NCBI RefSeq assembly: GCF_007713735.2
Contig: NZ_VMNW02000002.1
Coordinates: 186,001-250,000 of the forward strand
DNA: 64,000 nt
From: Amycolatopsis acidicola
Lineage (GTDB): Bacteria; Actinomycetota; Actinomycetes; Mycobacteriales; Pseudonocardiaceae
Direction: 5' to 3'
A model generated the notes under the pieces. It saw only the letters and a program-made list of their open reading frames with translations. It was not told where the DNA came from and ran no database searches. Of this stretch, positions 1 to 7,943 are shown in pieces (the stretch's first letter is position 1; each line of letters starts with the position of its first letter). Made by a program: the position numbers and the translations under genes.

Positions 1-2
1 TT

Positions 3-488
3 GTCGTGATCGGGGCGGCGAGCGCGACCGAAACCGCGGAACTGTGCGCGCGGGAACGCGTCCCGGTGGTGTGGATGCACAGCATCCGTGGCGAAGCCGC
101 CGTGCCGATCGTGGGCGTGGACCACGTGCGCGCCGGCGAACTCGTCGCCCGGCACTTCGTCGACGAGCACGACTGCGAGGACCTGGTGTTCGTCGGCGGG
201 TTCACCGGGGCGGACGTTCCCCACGGCGACCGCGAAACCGTGCAGCAACGATTCGCCGGGGCCAGTGCCGTGCGCGAGCACGGCATCACCCAGATCCGCA
301 CCGACCTCACCCCGGCAGGCGCGTACTCGGCCGTCAGCGCTTTCCTCCGCAAGTCCCCGACCGCGCCGCAGGCCGTCATCGCGGGCACCTATGCCCAGAC
401 CTCCGCCACCATCCGCGCGCCCATCGATTCTTTGCTCTGGATCGGCGACACCTGCGGGTGCCGGACCACGTCGCGGGCACTGCCGTAA
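3..488 (+). CDS. LacI-family regulator, ligand-binding part; cut by the window edge and probably truncated at its C-terminus
   Basis: The reading frame is open at the left edge, so the N-terminal helix-turn-helix lies outside the window. What is visible resembles the periplasmic-binding-protein-like sensor domain of LacI/GalR repressors: a segment with VPVVWMH, then VGVDHVRAGELVARHF (the usual 'D..GA..A..hL' region) and AVIAGTYAQTSATIRA, the usual 'aif..nD..A.g...a' region. After that point the sequence loses family resemblance and stops, about 60-70 residues earlier than a normal LacI protein ends. In the +1 frame a typical LacI stretch (LRVPDHVAG) appears near 457-483, which suggests a frameshift or deletion near position 420-450. 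It probably once controlled the adjacent transporter, which is itself broken. It could instead be a functional short protein; the missing 5' end prevents a firm call. Confidence 0.6.
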   Translation, partial: VVIGAASATETAELCARERVPVVWMHSIRGEAAVPIVGVDHVRAGELVARHFVDEHDCEDLVFVGGFTGADVPHGDRETVQQRFAGASAVREHGITQIRTDLTPAGAYSAVSAFLRKSPTAPQAVIAGTYAQTSATIRAPIDSLLWIGDTCGCRTTSRALP

Positions 489-580
489 TCCGTCCGCATC
501 GCGGGAAAGATCCACGCTTTCGGATGAACGAGACGGACCGCGCGTTGACCGGGCAGGCAGGTGGTCAATAAGCACGGAGG

Positions 581-1749
581 ATGCAACGCCGCCTGCGACA
601 GCTCGTGCTGCTCGCCGTGGTCGAGGTGCTCGCGATGAGCGTCTGGTTCTCGGCATCGGCCGTGATTCCGGCGTTGCGGGCCGAGTGGTCGCTGTCGAGA
701 GAAGGCGCGATCCTGCTGACGGTCACGGTGCAGGTGGGGTTCGCGGCCGGTGCGGTGGTCTCGGCCGCGCTGAACCTGGCCGACCGGTTCCGCCCGCAGG
801 TGATCATGGGCTGCGGCGCGTTCCTCGCCGCGGCGGCGCGTTCCTCGCCGCGGCGGCGAACGCGGCGTTTCCGTTGTGCGGTGAGACGAAATGGCTCGGC
901 GTGGGGTTGCGGTTCCTCACCGGTTTCGCGTTGGCCGCCGTGTACCCGGTCGGGATGAAGGTCGTCGTCTCGTGGTTTCCCCGCGGTCGTGGCCTCGCGC
1001 TCGGTGTTCTGCTGGCAGCGCTCACCGTCGGCTCGGCCATGCCCAACCTGCTCACCGTGCTCAGCTGGCGACCGGTCCTGTTCGGCACCGCGGCGTTCGC
1101 GGTGGTCTCCGGCGTGCTCGCGATCGTGGGGGTGCGCCCGGGACCGGAGTTCCCGCCGTCGTCCTCATGGGAGCCCCGCTACGTCCTGCGGATACTGGCC
1201 GACCGGCGACAGCGGCTGGTCTTTCTCGGCTATTTCGGGCATATGTGGGAGATGTACGCGTTGTGGGCCTGGCTGCCCGCCTACCTCGGCCCGGGGTCGG
1301 GGCCGAGGTCGTTCGTGGTCATCGGAATCTGTGGCACGTTCGGTTGCCTTGCCGGTGGCGCGCTGTCCGACCGGCACGGCCGTCCGCTGGTGGCCATGAT
1401 CGCGATGCTGGTCAGCGGGGTGTGCTGCCTCCTCTCGGCCGCCGCGTTCGGTACCGTCGCGCTCGTCCCGCTGCTGCTCGTCTGGGGCGCGGCCGTCGTC
1501 GCGGACTCCGGGCAGTTCTCCGCCGCGCTGAGCGAACTGACGGACCAGCGCTACGTCGGAACGGCGCTCACCGCGATGACCGCGTGCGGTTTCCTGATCA
1601 GCGGGCTCACCATTCAGCTGCTCCCCCTGCTCGCCGACGCGGTGGGCTGGCGCCAGGCGGTGCCGTTGCTCGCGGCCGGGCCGCTCGTCGGCACGCTGGC
1701 GATGCACCGCCTCCGCGCACACCAGAACACCGCACGGTTGGCCATCTGA
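581..1749 (+). pseudogene. MFS transporter gene, frameshifted by a 20-bp tandem duplication
   Basis: An ATG at 581 opens a major-facilitator protein whose frame is lost at about 856, while the rest of the transporter (ANAAFPLCGETKWLG onward to HQNTARLAI) continues in another frame to 1749. The cause is visible: the 20 bases at 816-835 are repeated exactly at 836-855. Removing one copy restores a single frame of 1149 bp (382 codons plus stop), a normal size for a 12-helix MFS carrier of the CynX/NimT or nitrate-permease type. N-terminal helices (LVLLAVVEVLAMSVWF) and later hydrophobic segments are otherwise intact. As written the product would end after about 125 residues. An assembly error is possible, but slipped-strand duplication is equally likely. 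The neighbouring LacI-type gene also looks damaged, so this may be a decaying uptake locus. Confidence 0.85.
816..855 (+). repeat. 20-bp perfect tandem duplication inside the MFS gene
   Basis: Two adjacent identical 20-base units (816-835 and 836-855), each GCGCGTTCCTCGCCGCGGCG. The unit length is not a multiple of three, so the second copy shifts the reading frame of the transporter. Confidence 0.95.
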
Positions 1750-1880
1750 TCCGAAACCGGTATGCGTGCGCGTCACTGCCGTTCCGCCAGCACGTCGCGA
1801 ACACCTTGTCATCGACACCGCCGTCGTAAGCGCGAAACGCGCGGCCGCCATCATCACTGAGCAGGCAGCCGCTCCCGAAG

Positions 1881-3119
1881 TCAGCGGGTGCCGGGATTTT
1901 CCTTGTGGAACACGCCGTCCTTCATGATGTAGTGCAGTTTCTCCTTGTCCTGCAGGACGGTGATGTCCGCGAGCGGGTCGCCGTCGACGAGGAGCAGGTC
2001 GGCGAGATAGCCGGGCTGCACCTTGCCGAGCTCGTCCGGGCGGAGCATGATCTCGCCGCCGAGCGCGGTGGCCGCCAGGATCGCCTCCATCGGGGTGAAC
2101 TCGAAACGTTCGACGAAATGCTGGAGATCACGGGCGTAGGTGCCATGCGGGGTCCACGCGAAGCCGTAGTCCCCGCCGGGCAGCACGCGGATCCCACGCC
2201 GGTGCATCTCGATCATGGCGGCGGTCGCCGTCTCCAGTTCCCGTTTGTAGCCCGCGGCTTCGGCGGCTTCCTGCGGGTAGCCGAAATCAGCCGCCTCGTA
2301 CAGCGTCGCCACGAGCCAGTTCACGCCGGGCGCGACGAAGATCCAGTCCTTGGCGGACTCGAGCAGGTCCATACCTTCTTCGTCGGTGAAGCTGGCGTGA
2401 TAGACGATGTCGACGCCGTGCCGCACGCACATCTTCACGCTTTCGGCGCTGCGTGCGTGGGCGCACACGCGCTTGCCGCGGCGGTGCGCCTCGGCGACCG
2501 CGGCAGCCACCTCCTCGTCGGACATGTAGGTGTCCTCGGCGCGCTGAGTGCCGGTGATCTCCTCGCCCGTCATCGACAGCTTGATCTGGTCGACGCCGAT
2601 CTCGATCAGGCGGCGGACGGCCTTGCGCATTTCCTCGGGACCGTCGGCGAACCACGTGATGCCCTTGACCAGTTCGCCGCCGGTGACCGCGATCTCCGGC
2701 CCGTTGGCGAGGTAGCGCGGCCCCGGGAACCGCCCCGCGTTGATGACGTCCCGGCAGACGACGTCGAGCCGGTCCTTCGCTGAGGCCGCACCGAGACACA
2801 TGGTGTAGCCGGAGTCGAGATAGGAGCGGGCGGACTCGATCGCGAACAGCAGGTGCTCTTCGACAGGCAACGCGCCGAGCCCCTCGAGGTCCCCGCTGTT
2901 GTTCCAGGTGAAGTGGGTGTGTGCGTCACAGAGCCCGGACATCAAGGTCCGGCCCCGGCCCTCGATCACCCTGGCATCGTCGGCCACACCGGGATCCGCG
3001 GCGCCGACGGCGACGATGCGGTCGTGGTCGACGAGTACGTCGCCACGGTAGGGCAGCGCCCCGGTCGAGTCCAAAATGGACACGTCACGGAACAGGGTTT
3101 TGCGCACCGGCAGGGGCAT
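1881..3119 (-). CDS. Metal-dependent amidohydrolase (imidazolonepropionase/prolidase-like)
   Basis: A 412-residue amidohydrolase-superfamily TIM-barrel enzyme that hydrolyses a C-N or C-O bond in the cytoplasm; the substrate is unknown. The binuclear metal signature is complete: DAHTHF near residue 70, a lysine in QIKLSM that would be carbamylated, HAR and YHAS histidines, and the GGDYGF aspartate. The N-terminal and C-terminal beta-sandwich pieces (RVIEGRGRTLMSGL; GYLADLLLVDGDPL) are typical. I chose the ATG at 3119 (MPLPVRKTLF) because GAGGAG lies just upstream; the longer frame adds an atypical Arg-rich extension. It is third in a leftward operon after the fumarylacetoacetase-fold enzyme and the alpha/beta hydrolase, a combination that suits stepwise breakdown of a cyclic or amide-containing carbon source under control of the divergent GntR regulator. 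Confidence 0.85.
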   Translation of the reverse strand: MPLPVRKTLFRDVSILDSTGALPYRGDVLVDHDRIVAVGAADPGVADDARVIEGRGRTLMSGLCDAHTHFTWNNSGDLEGLGALPVEEHLLFAIESARSYLDSGYTMCLGAASAKDRLDVVCRDVINAGRFPGPRYLANGPEIAVTGGELVKGITWFADGPEEMRKAVRRLIEIGVDQIKLSMTGEEITGTQRAEDTYMSDEEVAAAVAEAHRRGKRVCAHARSAESVKMCVRHGVDIVYHASFTDEEGMDLLESAKDWIFVAPGVNWLVATLYEAADFGYPQEAAEAAGYKRELETATAAMIEMHRRGIRVLPGGDYGFAWTPHGTYARDLQHFVERFEFTPMEAILAATALGGEIMLRPDELGKVQPGYLADLLLVDGDPLADITVLQDKEKLHYIMKDGVFHKENPGTR

Positions 3120-3159
3120 GATGGTTCTCCTCGTCGTTGAGGTGGGGAAAAGGCTGGAG

Positions 3160-3921
3160 CTAAAGGAACTTCGACAACAGTCCGGTGACGTCACCCGCGG
3201 CTTCCAGCGCGGTCCAATGCCCGACACCGGGCAGCACCGCCACGGTGGCGTCACCGTGCGCCGCGGCAAGTGCCTCACTGACCTCGGGCGGGGCGACCTT
3301 GTCGTCGGTCCCGGTGACCAGCAGCAGCGGCAGTTCAGCGGGAACCGGGCCGGGATCGGCTGCGGCCGCGAGCGCCTCGCAGTTGCGGGCGTAGCCCTCC
3401 GGGTTCTGCCGCATCACCAGTTCGCGCACGAACGCGGCGACCTCGGGCTTGTCCCGGCGGGTGGTTTCCGACAACGCGTTCGCCACGACGCCGGGCGCCA
3501 CCGCGGCCGTGCCTTGCTCGCGCAGGACCGCGGCCCGGTCTCGCTGCGCCTGCCGTCCGGGTTCGGCCGGTTCGGCGACCGCGCCCAGCAAGGCCAGCGC
3601 GTTGACCCGCCGCGGGTGCCGCGCCGCGAGGGTCCTCGCGACCAAGGTGCCCATCGAGTGCGCCACCACCGCCGCGGAGGCCACGTCGAGGGCGTCGAGG
3701 ACCGCGGCCAAGTCGTCGGCGTGGGACTCGATGCTGATGTCCCCGCGCAGCCCGGAACGCCCGGCGCCGGCCGAGTCGACCCGGATGACACGGAACCGCG
3801 CCGCCAGCGCCTCGGCCTGGATCTGGTAGAAGTTCGACGTGCCACCGAGACCGTGCACCAGCAGCACGGCCGGGCCGTCGCCGTCGACCTCGACCGCCAG
3901 CTCGGTGTCGTTGATCCTCAT
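3160..3921 (-). CDS. Alpha/beta hydrolase (3-oxoadipate enol-lactonase-like)
   Basis: A 253-residue cytosolic serine hydrolase. The fold markers are in order: oxyanion-hole HGLGG near residue 20, nucleophile elbow AHSMG near residue 87, acid GTDDK and the final histidine in GVGHW. Length and pattern fit enol-lactonases and carbon-carbon bond hydrolases of aromatic or alicyclic catabolism, but the family is too broad to name a substrate. The start ATG at 3921 begins MRINDTELAV, a usual opening for this family, and lies 20 bp after the stop of the upstream FAH-family gene; the amidohydrolase follows 40 bp downstream. The three genes appear co-transcribed leftward. Confidence 0.85.
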   Translation of the reverse strand: MRINDTELAVEVDGDGPAVLLVHGLGGTSNFYQIQAEALAARFRVIRVDSAGAGRSGLRGDISIESHADDLAAVLDALDVASAAVVAHSMGTLVARTLAARHPRRVNALALLGAVAEPAEPGRQAQRDRAAVLREQGTAAVAPGVVANALSETTRRDKPEVAAFVRELVMRQNPEGYARNCEALAAAADPGPVPAELPLLLVTGTDDKVAPPEVSEALAAAHGDATVAVLPGVGHWTALEAAGDVTGLLSKFL

Positions 3922-3941
3922 TCGCGTACTTTCCTTCCCGC

Positions 3942-4826
3942 TCAGGCGATCCGATTGCGCAAGGTGCCGAGTCCGGTGATCGACACCTCGACGACGTCCC
4001 CGCTGCGCAGGAACTTCGGTGGTTCGAACCCGATCCCCACCCCGGCCGGCGTACCCGTGGCGATGATGTCGCCCGCCAGCAACGTGATTCCCGCCGAGAG
4101 CGTCTCGATCAGGTCGGGGATGTCGAAGATCAGGTCCTTGACCATGGCGAGCTGACGATTCTCGCCATTGACGCTGGTCTCCAGCTCCAGTCCGGTCACG
4201 TCGGCGATTTCGTCCGCCGTGACCGCGTACGGCCCCATCGGGCAATGCGTGTCCAGCGATTTCCCGAGCAGCCACTGTTTGTGGTCACGCTGCAGATCGC
4301 GCGCGGTCACGTCGTTGATGATCGTGTATCCCCACACGTGCCCGAAGGCGTCCGCCCGGCTGATGCCCCGGCCGCCACGGCCGATGATCACCCCGAGCTC
4401 CCCCTCGTAGTCCAGTTCGGTGGTGACCTCGCGATGCGGGTCCACATCGTCGAACGGACCCGTCACCGCCGTTGTGGCCTTGGAGAACAGGATCGGTTTG
4501 GCCGGCAGCTCCTGCGACCGGCCCGGGGTGTCGTACCCGCTGCGCCCGAACTCGGCCACGTGCTCGCGGTAGTTCTTGCCCACACAGAACACGTTTCGCC
4601 GGGGCTCCGGGATCGGCGCGCGCAGCCGCACCGAATCCAGCGGCTCACCGTCCAGCCCGCCGGCGCGGTCGGCCAGCACCGGGCCGAGCTCGTCCCAGCG
4701 CCGGATCAGTTCCAGCATCCCGGTGCCGGCCGGCAGCAGCCCGGTCACATCACGCACCACGCCGGACCCGGTGTCCACCACACCGACCCGGTCCTCCGCC
4801 CCAGCGGAGAAGGTCACCAGCTTCAT
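3942..4826 (-). CDS. Fumarylacetoacetate hydrolase-family protein
   Basis: A 294-residue member of the FAH superfamily, which holds hydrolases, hydratase-decarboxylases and isomerases acting on dicarboxylic or oxo-acids through a divalent metal. The metal-binding core is present: CVGKNYREH near residue 75, ELDYEGELGVIIG with its E-x-E pair, and a downstream DVTARDLQ. The C-terminal IATGTPAGVGIG loop is complete. I placed the start at MKLVTF (4826), usual for this family; two further in-frame ATGs lie upstream in the operator region. It is the promoter-proximal gene of the leftward operon and faces a GntR regulator across a repeat-rich promoter. In catabolic operons such enzymes typically cleave the ring-opened product. 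Confidence 0.85.
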   Translation of the reverse strand: MKLVTFSAGAEDRVGVVDTGSGVVRDVTGLLPAGTGMLELIRRWDELGPVLADRAGGLDGEPLDSVRLRAPIPEPRRNVFCVGKNYREHVAEFGRSGYDTPGRSQELPAKPILFSKATTAVTGPFDDVDPHREVTTELDYEGELGVIIGRGGRGISRADAFGHVWGYTIINDVTARDLQRDHKQWLLGKSLDTHCPMGPYAVTADEIADVTGLELETSVNGENRQLAMVKDLIFDIPDLIETLSAGITLLAGDIIATGTPAGVGIGFEPPKFLRSGDVVEVSITGLGTLRNRIA

Positions 4827-4830
4827 CCAA

Positions 4831-4866
4831 AGACCAATCATGACCAATAGAGACCAACTCTGACCA
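4831..4866 (-). promoter_or_regulatory. Four direct TGGTC repeats with 10-bp period (probable GntR operator)
   Basis: Read on the minus strand, TGGTC occurs four times at exact 10-bp intervals (TGGTCAGAGT, TGGTCTCTAT, TGGTCATGAT, TGGTCT). The array sits just upstream of and against the FAH-family start. TGGTC is a common half-site type for FadR-group GntR regulators. Confidence 0.75.
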
Positions 4867-4934
4867 GGTTCACCGTACGCGGCGCGCTCAGCCCTGTCGA
4901 GAGCCAAGATGGCGCCGGGCAGCCTCGCAATTAT

Positions 4935-4950
4935 TGGTCTCGATTGGTCA
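4935..4950 (+). promoter_or_regulatory. Two more TGGTC repeats, 10-bp period, in front of the GntR gene
   Basis: TGGTCTCGAT followed by TGGTCA, the same repeat as on the other side of this divergent promoter but on the opposite strand, 25 bp upstream of the regulator's ATG. Together the two arrays suit autoregulation plus control of the catabolic operon. Confidence 0.7.
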
Positions 4951-4974
4951 GATTCCGTGCAGTAGGATCCAGTC

Positions 4975-5634
4975 ATGACGACGGTCGAGCGTTCCCTGCG
5001 CGCCCTGGTAGCCGAGGGCACCCGCGACGGCACCCTCCTGCCCGGCACGAAACTGCCCACCGAACGCGACCTCGTCCAACGCCTCGCCGCGCCCCGAAGC
5101 GCCGTCCGCCGGGCGCTCGAAGCGCTCGAACGAGACGGACTCGTCGAACGTCACGTCGGGCGCGGCACCTTCCTCACCGATGCCGCCCATCCGGTCGACG
5201 GCGCGCCCGCGGACACCAGCCCGGTCGAGATCATGCAGGTGCGGCAACTGCTCGAACCGCAGGTCGCCGTGCTGGCCGCCCGCGTCGCCACCCAGACCGA
5301 CCTCGACCACATCACCCAGGCGCTGACGGCCGGCGGCGCGGCCGGCGATTTCGAAGGCTTCGAACGCTGGGATGCCACGCTGCACCGTGCGATCGCCGCC
5401 GCCGCCCACAACGGCCTGCTGATGGGCATGTTCGACGTCATGAACACCGCTCGCTCGCTTCCGGTGTGGGGCAACCTCAAACGCCGCACCTCGACGCCCG
5501 AACTGCGCGCCTGCTACCACCGCGAGCACACCGACATCGTCGACAGCCTGCGCGACCGCGACCCCGAAGGCGCGGGCGACGCCATGAGCCGCCACCTCCA
5601 GCACGTCGCCGACAGCCTCCTCGGCCGGCGCTGA
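4975..5634 (+). CDS. GntR-family transcriptional regulator (FadR/FCD group)
   Basis: A 219-residue DNA-binding regulator. The N-terminal winged helix (about residues 5-70) has the GntR pattern LPTERDLVQRL and SAVRRALEALERDGLVERHVGRGTFL; the C-terminal all-helical FCD ligand domain (about 85-210) carries the expected metal/acid-binding positions such as DATLHRAIAAAAHN and the late H-T-D and H-L-Q-H. It is transcribed away from the FAH/hydrolase/amidohydrolase operon with 148 bp between starts, and that gap holds six phased TGGTC boxes, so it most likely represses that operon and itself until a pathway acid binds. Confidence 0.9.
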   Translation: MTTVERSLRALVAEGTRDGTLLPGTKLPTERDLVQRLAAPRSAVRRALEALERDGLVERHVGRGTFLTDAAHPVDGAPADTSPVEIMQVRQLLEPQVAVLAARVATQTDLDHITQALTAGGAAGDFEGFERWDATLHRAIAAAAHNGLLMGMFDVMNTARSLPVWGNLKRRTSTPELRACYHREHTDIVDSLRDRDPEGAGDAMSRHLQHVADSLLGRR

Positions 5635-5690
5635 CGACGGCCGGAAACCGGCTTGTCGGCTCCTGATCATGACCGTGTCAGGAACCGATC

Positions 5691-5703
5691 GTTGACTGTC
5701 GGC
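5691..5703 (+). promoter_or_regulatory. Possible operator half-site before the second GntR gene
   Basis: GTTGACTGTCGGC resembles the centre of the 25-bp palindrome at 6473-6497 (GTTGACAGTC). It lies about 35 bp upstream of the regulator start, where an autoregulatory site would be expected. Confidence 0.35.
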
Positions 5704-5735
5704 AGCTACCATGGCGGCTGTCGAGAGGAGACGCC

Positions 5736-6392
5736 TTGTCCGCCGAGTCGCTGCCGACGATGGACCGGAGCACGCTGCGCGAACGGGTGCTGCAGGCACT
5801 GCGCACGGCGATCACCTCCGGCGCGTACCGCCCTGGCGACCACCTCGGCGAGGTCGAACTGGCCGGACGGCTGGGCGTCAGCCGCGGCACCGTCCGCGAA
5901 GCGCTTCGGCACCTGCAGCAGGAAGGCCTGGTCCAGGCCGGCATGCGCGGCATGCTCCGGGTCAATTCCCTGTCGCAGGAAGAGATCCACGGCCTGTTCC
6001 GGGTGCGGGCAGCGCTCGAAGGGCTGGCCGTCACCGAGATCATCGGCGGCCCGCGCCGCAAGAAAGCGGTCACAGCGCTGCGCAAGGCCGTCGACGAACT
6101 CGCCGGGGCGGACGACTTCGCCACCCGCGTCGAGGCCGATCTCGGGTTCCACCTGAAGCTGTGCGAACTGTCCGGCAACGCGATGCTGGTCGAGTCATGG
6201 CGGCACCTCGAAGGCCGCATCCGGATCACCATCATGAACCGCGGCCCCGAAGGCGCCCCCACGATGATGACGCCGGCCCGGCACGCCCCGATCATCGACG
6301 CGATCGACAACGGCGACCTCGACAAGGCGCTCGAGGTCGTGCAGGAGCACATGACCGCCGCGGCCGACCACTTCACCGGCACCGCCGGCTGA
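5736..6392 (+). CDS. GntR-family transcriptional regulator (FCD group), likely regulator of the transporter/transketolase operon
   Basis: A 218-residue FadR-group regulator: winged helix at about residues 10-75 (LGEVELAGRLGVSRGTVREALR, LQQEGLVQ) and an FCD effector domain at about 90-210 (VEADLGFHLKLCELSGN, HAPIIDAIDNGDLDKA). The TTG at 5736 was chosen because GAGAGGAG precedes it by about seven bases; an in-frame ATG lies 24 bp downstream. It is followed, on the same strand, by a transporter whose upstream region contains a 25-bp palindrome, and a half-match to that palindrome sits in front of this gene. That suggests it controls both. Its ligand is probably an organic acid, as for most FCD proteins. 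Confidence 0.9.
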   Translation: MSAESLPTMDRSTLRERVLQALRTAITSGAYRPGDHLGEVELAGRLGVSRGTVREALRHLQQEGLVQAGMRGMLRVNSLSQEEIHGLFRVRAALEGLAVTEIIGGPRRKKAVTALRKAVDELAGADDFATRVEADLGFHLKLCELSGNAMLVESWRHLEGRIRITIMNRGPEGAPTMMTPARHAPIIDAIDNGDLDKALEVVQEHMTAAADHFTGTAG

Positions 6393-6472
6393 CCTCCCGC
6401 CCCACCAGATTCGGGGCCCTGACGCCGCACGCTTGACAGAACGCTGACCCAGCCTGCATCGTGACTTCCATG

Positions 6473-6497
6473 TTGAGTGTTGACAGTCAACGCTCAA
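6473..6497 (+). promoter_or_regulatory. 25-bp near-perfect palindromic operator upstream of the MHS transporter
   Basis: TTGAGTGTTGAC-A-GTCAACGCTCAA: only one pair of positions breaks the symmetry. It ends 47 bp before the transporter ATG, and a TTGACA-like element lies about 40 bp further upstream. It is the likely binding site of the neighbouring GntR regulator. Confidence 0.75.
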
Positions 6498-6543
6498 TCC
6501 TTGAGCTACCGTTCGCACGCCCCGACGGATCACTGGAGATCTC

Positions 6544-7908
6544 ATGTCTGGACCTGAAAGCCGGCCAGGAGCCGAATCAGTCCGTGCCGCCATCGAGGGC
6601 ACACCGGCACGACGGCGGGTCGCGATCGGCTCGTCGGTGGGCGCGACGATCGAGACGTACGACTTCATCGGCTTCGGTACCGCCGCGGCCCTCTACTTCA
6701 ACGACGCGTTCTTTCCTTCCGGCAACCCGCTTTCCGGGACGCTGCTGTCGTTCGCCACGCTCGGCGTCGGGTTCGCGGTGCGCCCGCTCGGCGGGATTCT
6801 CGGCGGGCACCTTGGCGACCGGATCGGGCGCAAACCCGTCCTGGTCGGGTCGCTGCTGGTGATGGGCATCGCGACGGTGCTGATCGGCGCGCTGCCCACG
6901 TATTCGCAGGTCGGGATCTGGGCCGGGATCCTGCTGGTCGCCGTGCGCGTCGTGCAGGGGCTGGCGTTCGGCGCCGAATGGGGCGGCGCGATCCTGATGA
7001 CGTTCGAACACGCCCCCTGGCGCAAACGCGGGCTCTACACCGGCCTCACCCAGGCCGGTTTCCCCGTGGGGCTGCTGCTCGCGAACGCGGCGTTCCTGAT
7101 CAGCGTGCCGCTGGGCGCGCAGTGGGCGTGGCGGCTGCCGTTCCTGCTGTCCGCGATCCTGATCGCCGTCGGTATCGTCATCCGGCTCAAGGTCGAGGAG
7201 TCCCCGGCGTTCGAGGAGCTCAAGGCCGAGGGCGAGGTCGCGAAGAACCCGCTGCTGGAAGTCCTGCGCACCGACTGGCCCAACATCCTGCGCGCGTTCT
7301 GCCTGCGCGTCACCGAAACCGCCGGCTACGCCCTGTCGATCACCTTCGTGCTCTCCTACCTCAAGAGCGAGGACCTCGCCGGCCGCTCGACCACCCTGTT
7401 CGCGCTGATGCTCGCCGCCGGGCTCGGCATCATCGCCACCACGCTGTGGGGCGCGCTGACCGACCGGATCGGGCGCCGCCCGGTCTACCTGCTGGGCACC
7501 GCGATCGCCCTCGCCTGGGGCGTTCCGCTGTTCCTCCTGCTCAATACCGGCCGCGCCACCGCGATCGTGCTCGCGTTCATCGTCAGCTACGCGGTGTGCC
7601 AGAACAGTCTTGCCGGCGTGCAGGGCGCCTGGTTCTCCGAACTGTTCCACGCCCGCACCCGCACCAGCGGCGCCTCGCTGTCCTACCAGCTCTCCGCCGT
7701 CGTCTCCGGCTTCACACCGCTGATCGCGACCGCCCTGTTCAGCGCCGCCGGCTGGATCGGCCCGGCCCTGCTGTTCAGCGCCTTCGGCCTGCTCGGCCTG
7801 ATCGCCACCCTGCTGACCCGCGAAACGTGGGGCCGGGCCGAACGCGCCGAGGTCGACGCGCTCCAACGCTCACTCGCCACCCCCGCCGCCAACCCGGTCA
7901 GCAGCTGA
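6544..7908 (+). CDS. MFS metabolite:proton symporter (MHS family)
   Basis: A 454-residue inner-membrane carrier with 12 predicted hydrophobic segments. Family signs are clear: the N-terminal GATIETYDFIGFGTAAALYF, the loop-2/3 signature GGHLGDRIGRKP near residue 92, and its repeat ALTDRIGRRP near 300. MHS carriers import organic acids such as shikimate, citrate, benzoates and related compounds with protons. The gene follows a GntR regulator and a palindromic operator, and was probably co-transcribed with the split transketolase genes before an IS110 element entered the gap. The imported compound is probably a substrate related to that transketolase/SDR pathway. Confidence 0.88.
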   Translation: MSGPESRPGAESVRAAIEGTPARRRVAIGSSVGATIETYDFIGFGTAAALYFNDAFFPSGNPLSGTLLSFATLGVGFAVRPLGGILGGHLGDRIGRKPVLVGSLLVMGIATVLIGALPTYSQVGIWAGILLVAVRVVQGLAFGAEWGGAILMTFEHAPWRKRGLYTGLTQAGFPVGLLLANAAFLISVPLGAQWAWRLPFLLSAILIAVGIVIRLKVEESPAFEELKAEGEVAKNPLLEVLRTDWPNILRAFCLRVTETAGYALSITFVLSYLKSEDLAGRSTTLFALMLAAGLGIIATTLWGALTDRIGRRPVYLLGTAIALAWGVPLFLLLNTGRATAIVLAFIVSYAVCQNSLAGVQGAWFSELFHARTRTSGASLSYQLSAVVSGFTPLIATALFSAAGWIGPALLFSAFGLLGLIATLLTRETWGRAERAEVDALQRSLATPAANPVSS

Positions 7909-7943
7909 AAACCGTTGCACCCCAAGGAGTCTCAATGAATTTG

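Noticed and set aside
389-586. Minus-strand 65-codon frame near the LacI remnant
   Set aside because: I considered a remnant of an enzyme, but no recognisable motif is present and it overlaps the probable regulator end.
88-1749. Single 553-codon frame from 88 to 1749
   Set aside because: The first 250 codons are Arg/Pro/Ser-rich shadow sequence; only the part after about 856 belongs to a real transporter, joined with the frame from 581.
3076-4155. Plus-strand frame over the alpha/beta hydrolase gene
   Set aside because: A shadow of the hydrolase and FAH genes; no domains and no suitable start.
6577-7866. Long antisense frame (429 codons) opposite the MHS transporter
   Set aside because: Gln/Arg/Asp-rich composition typical of antisense frames in high-GC genes; no family pattern, while the sense strand carries a clear MFS protein.
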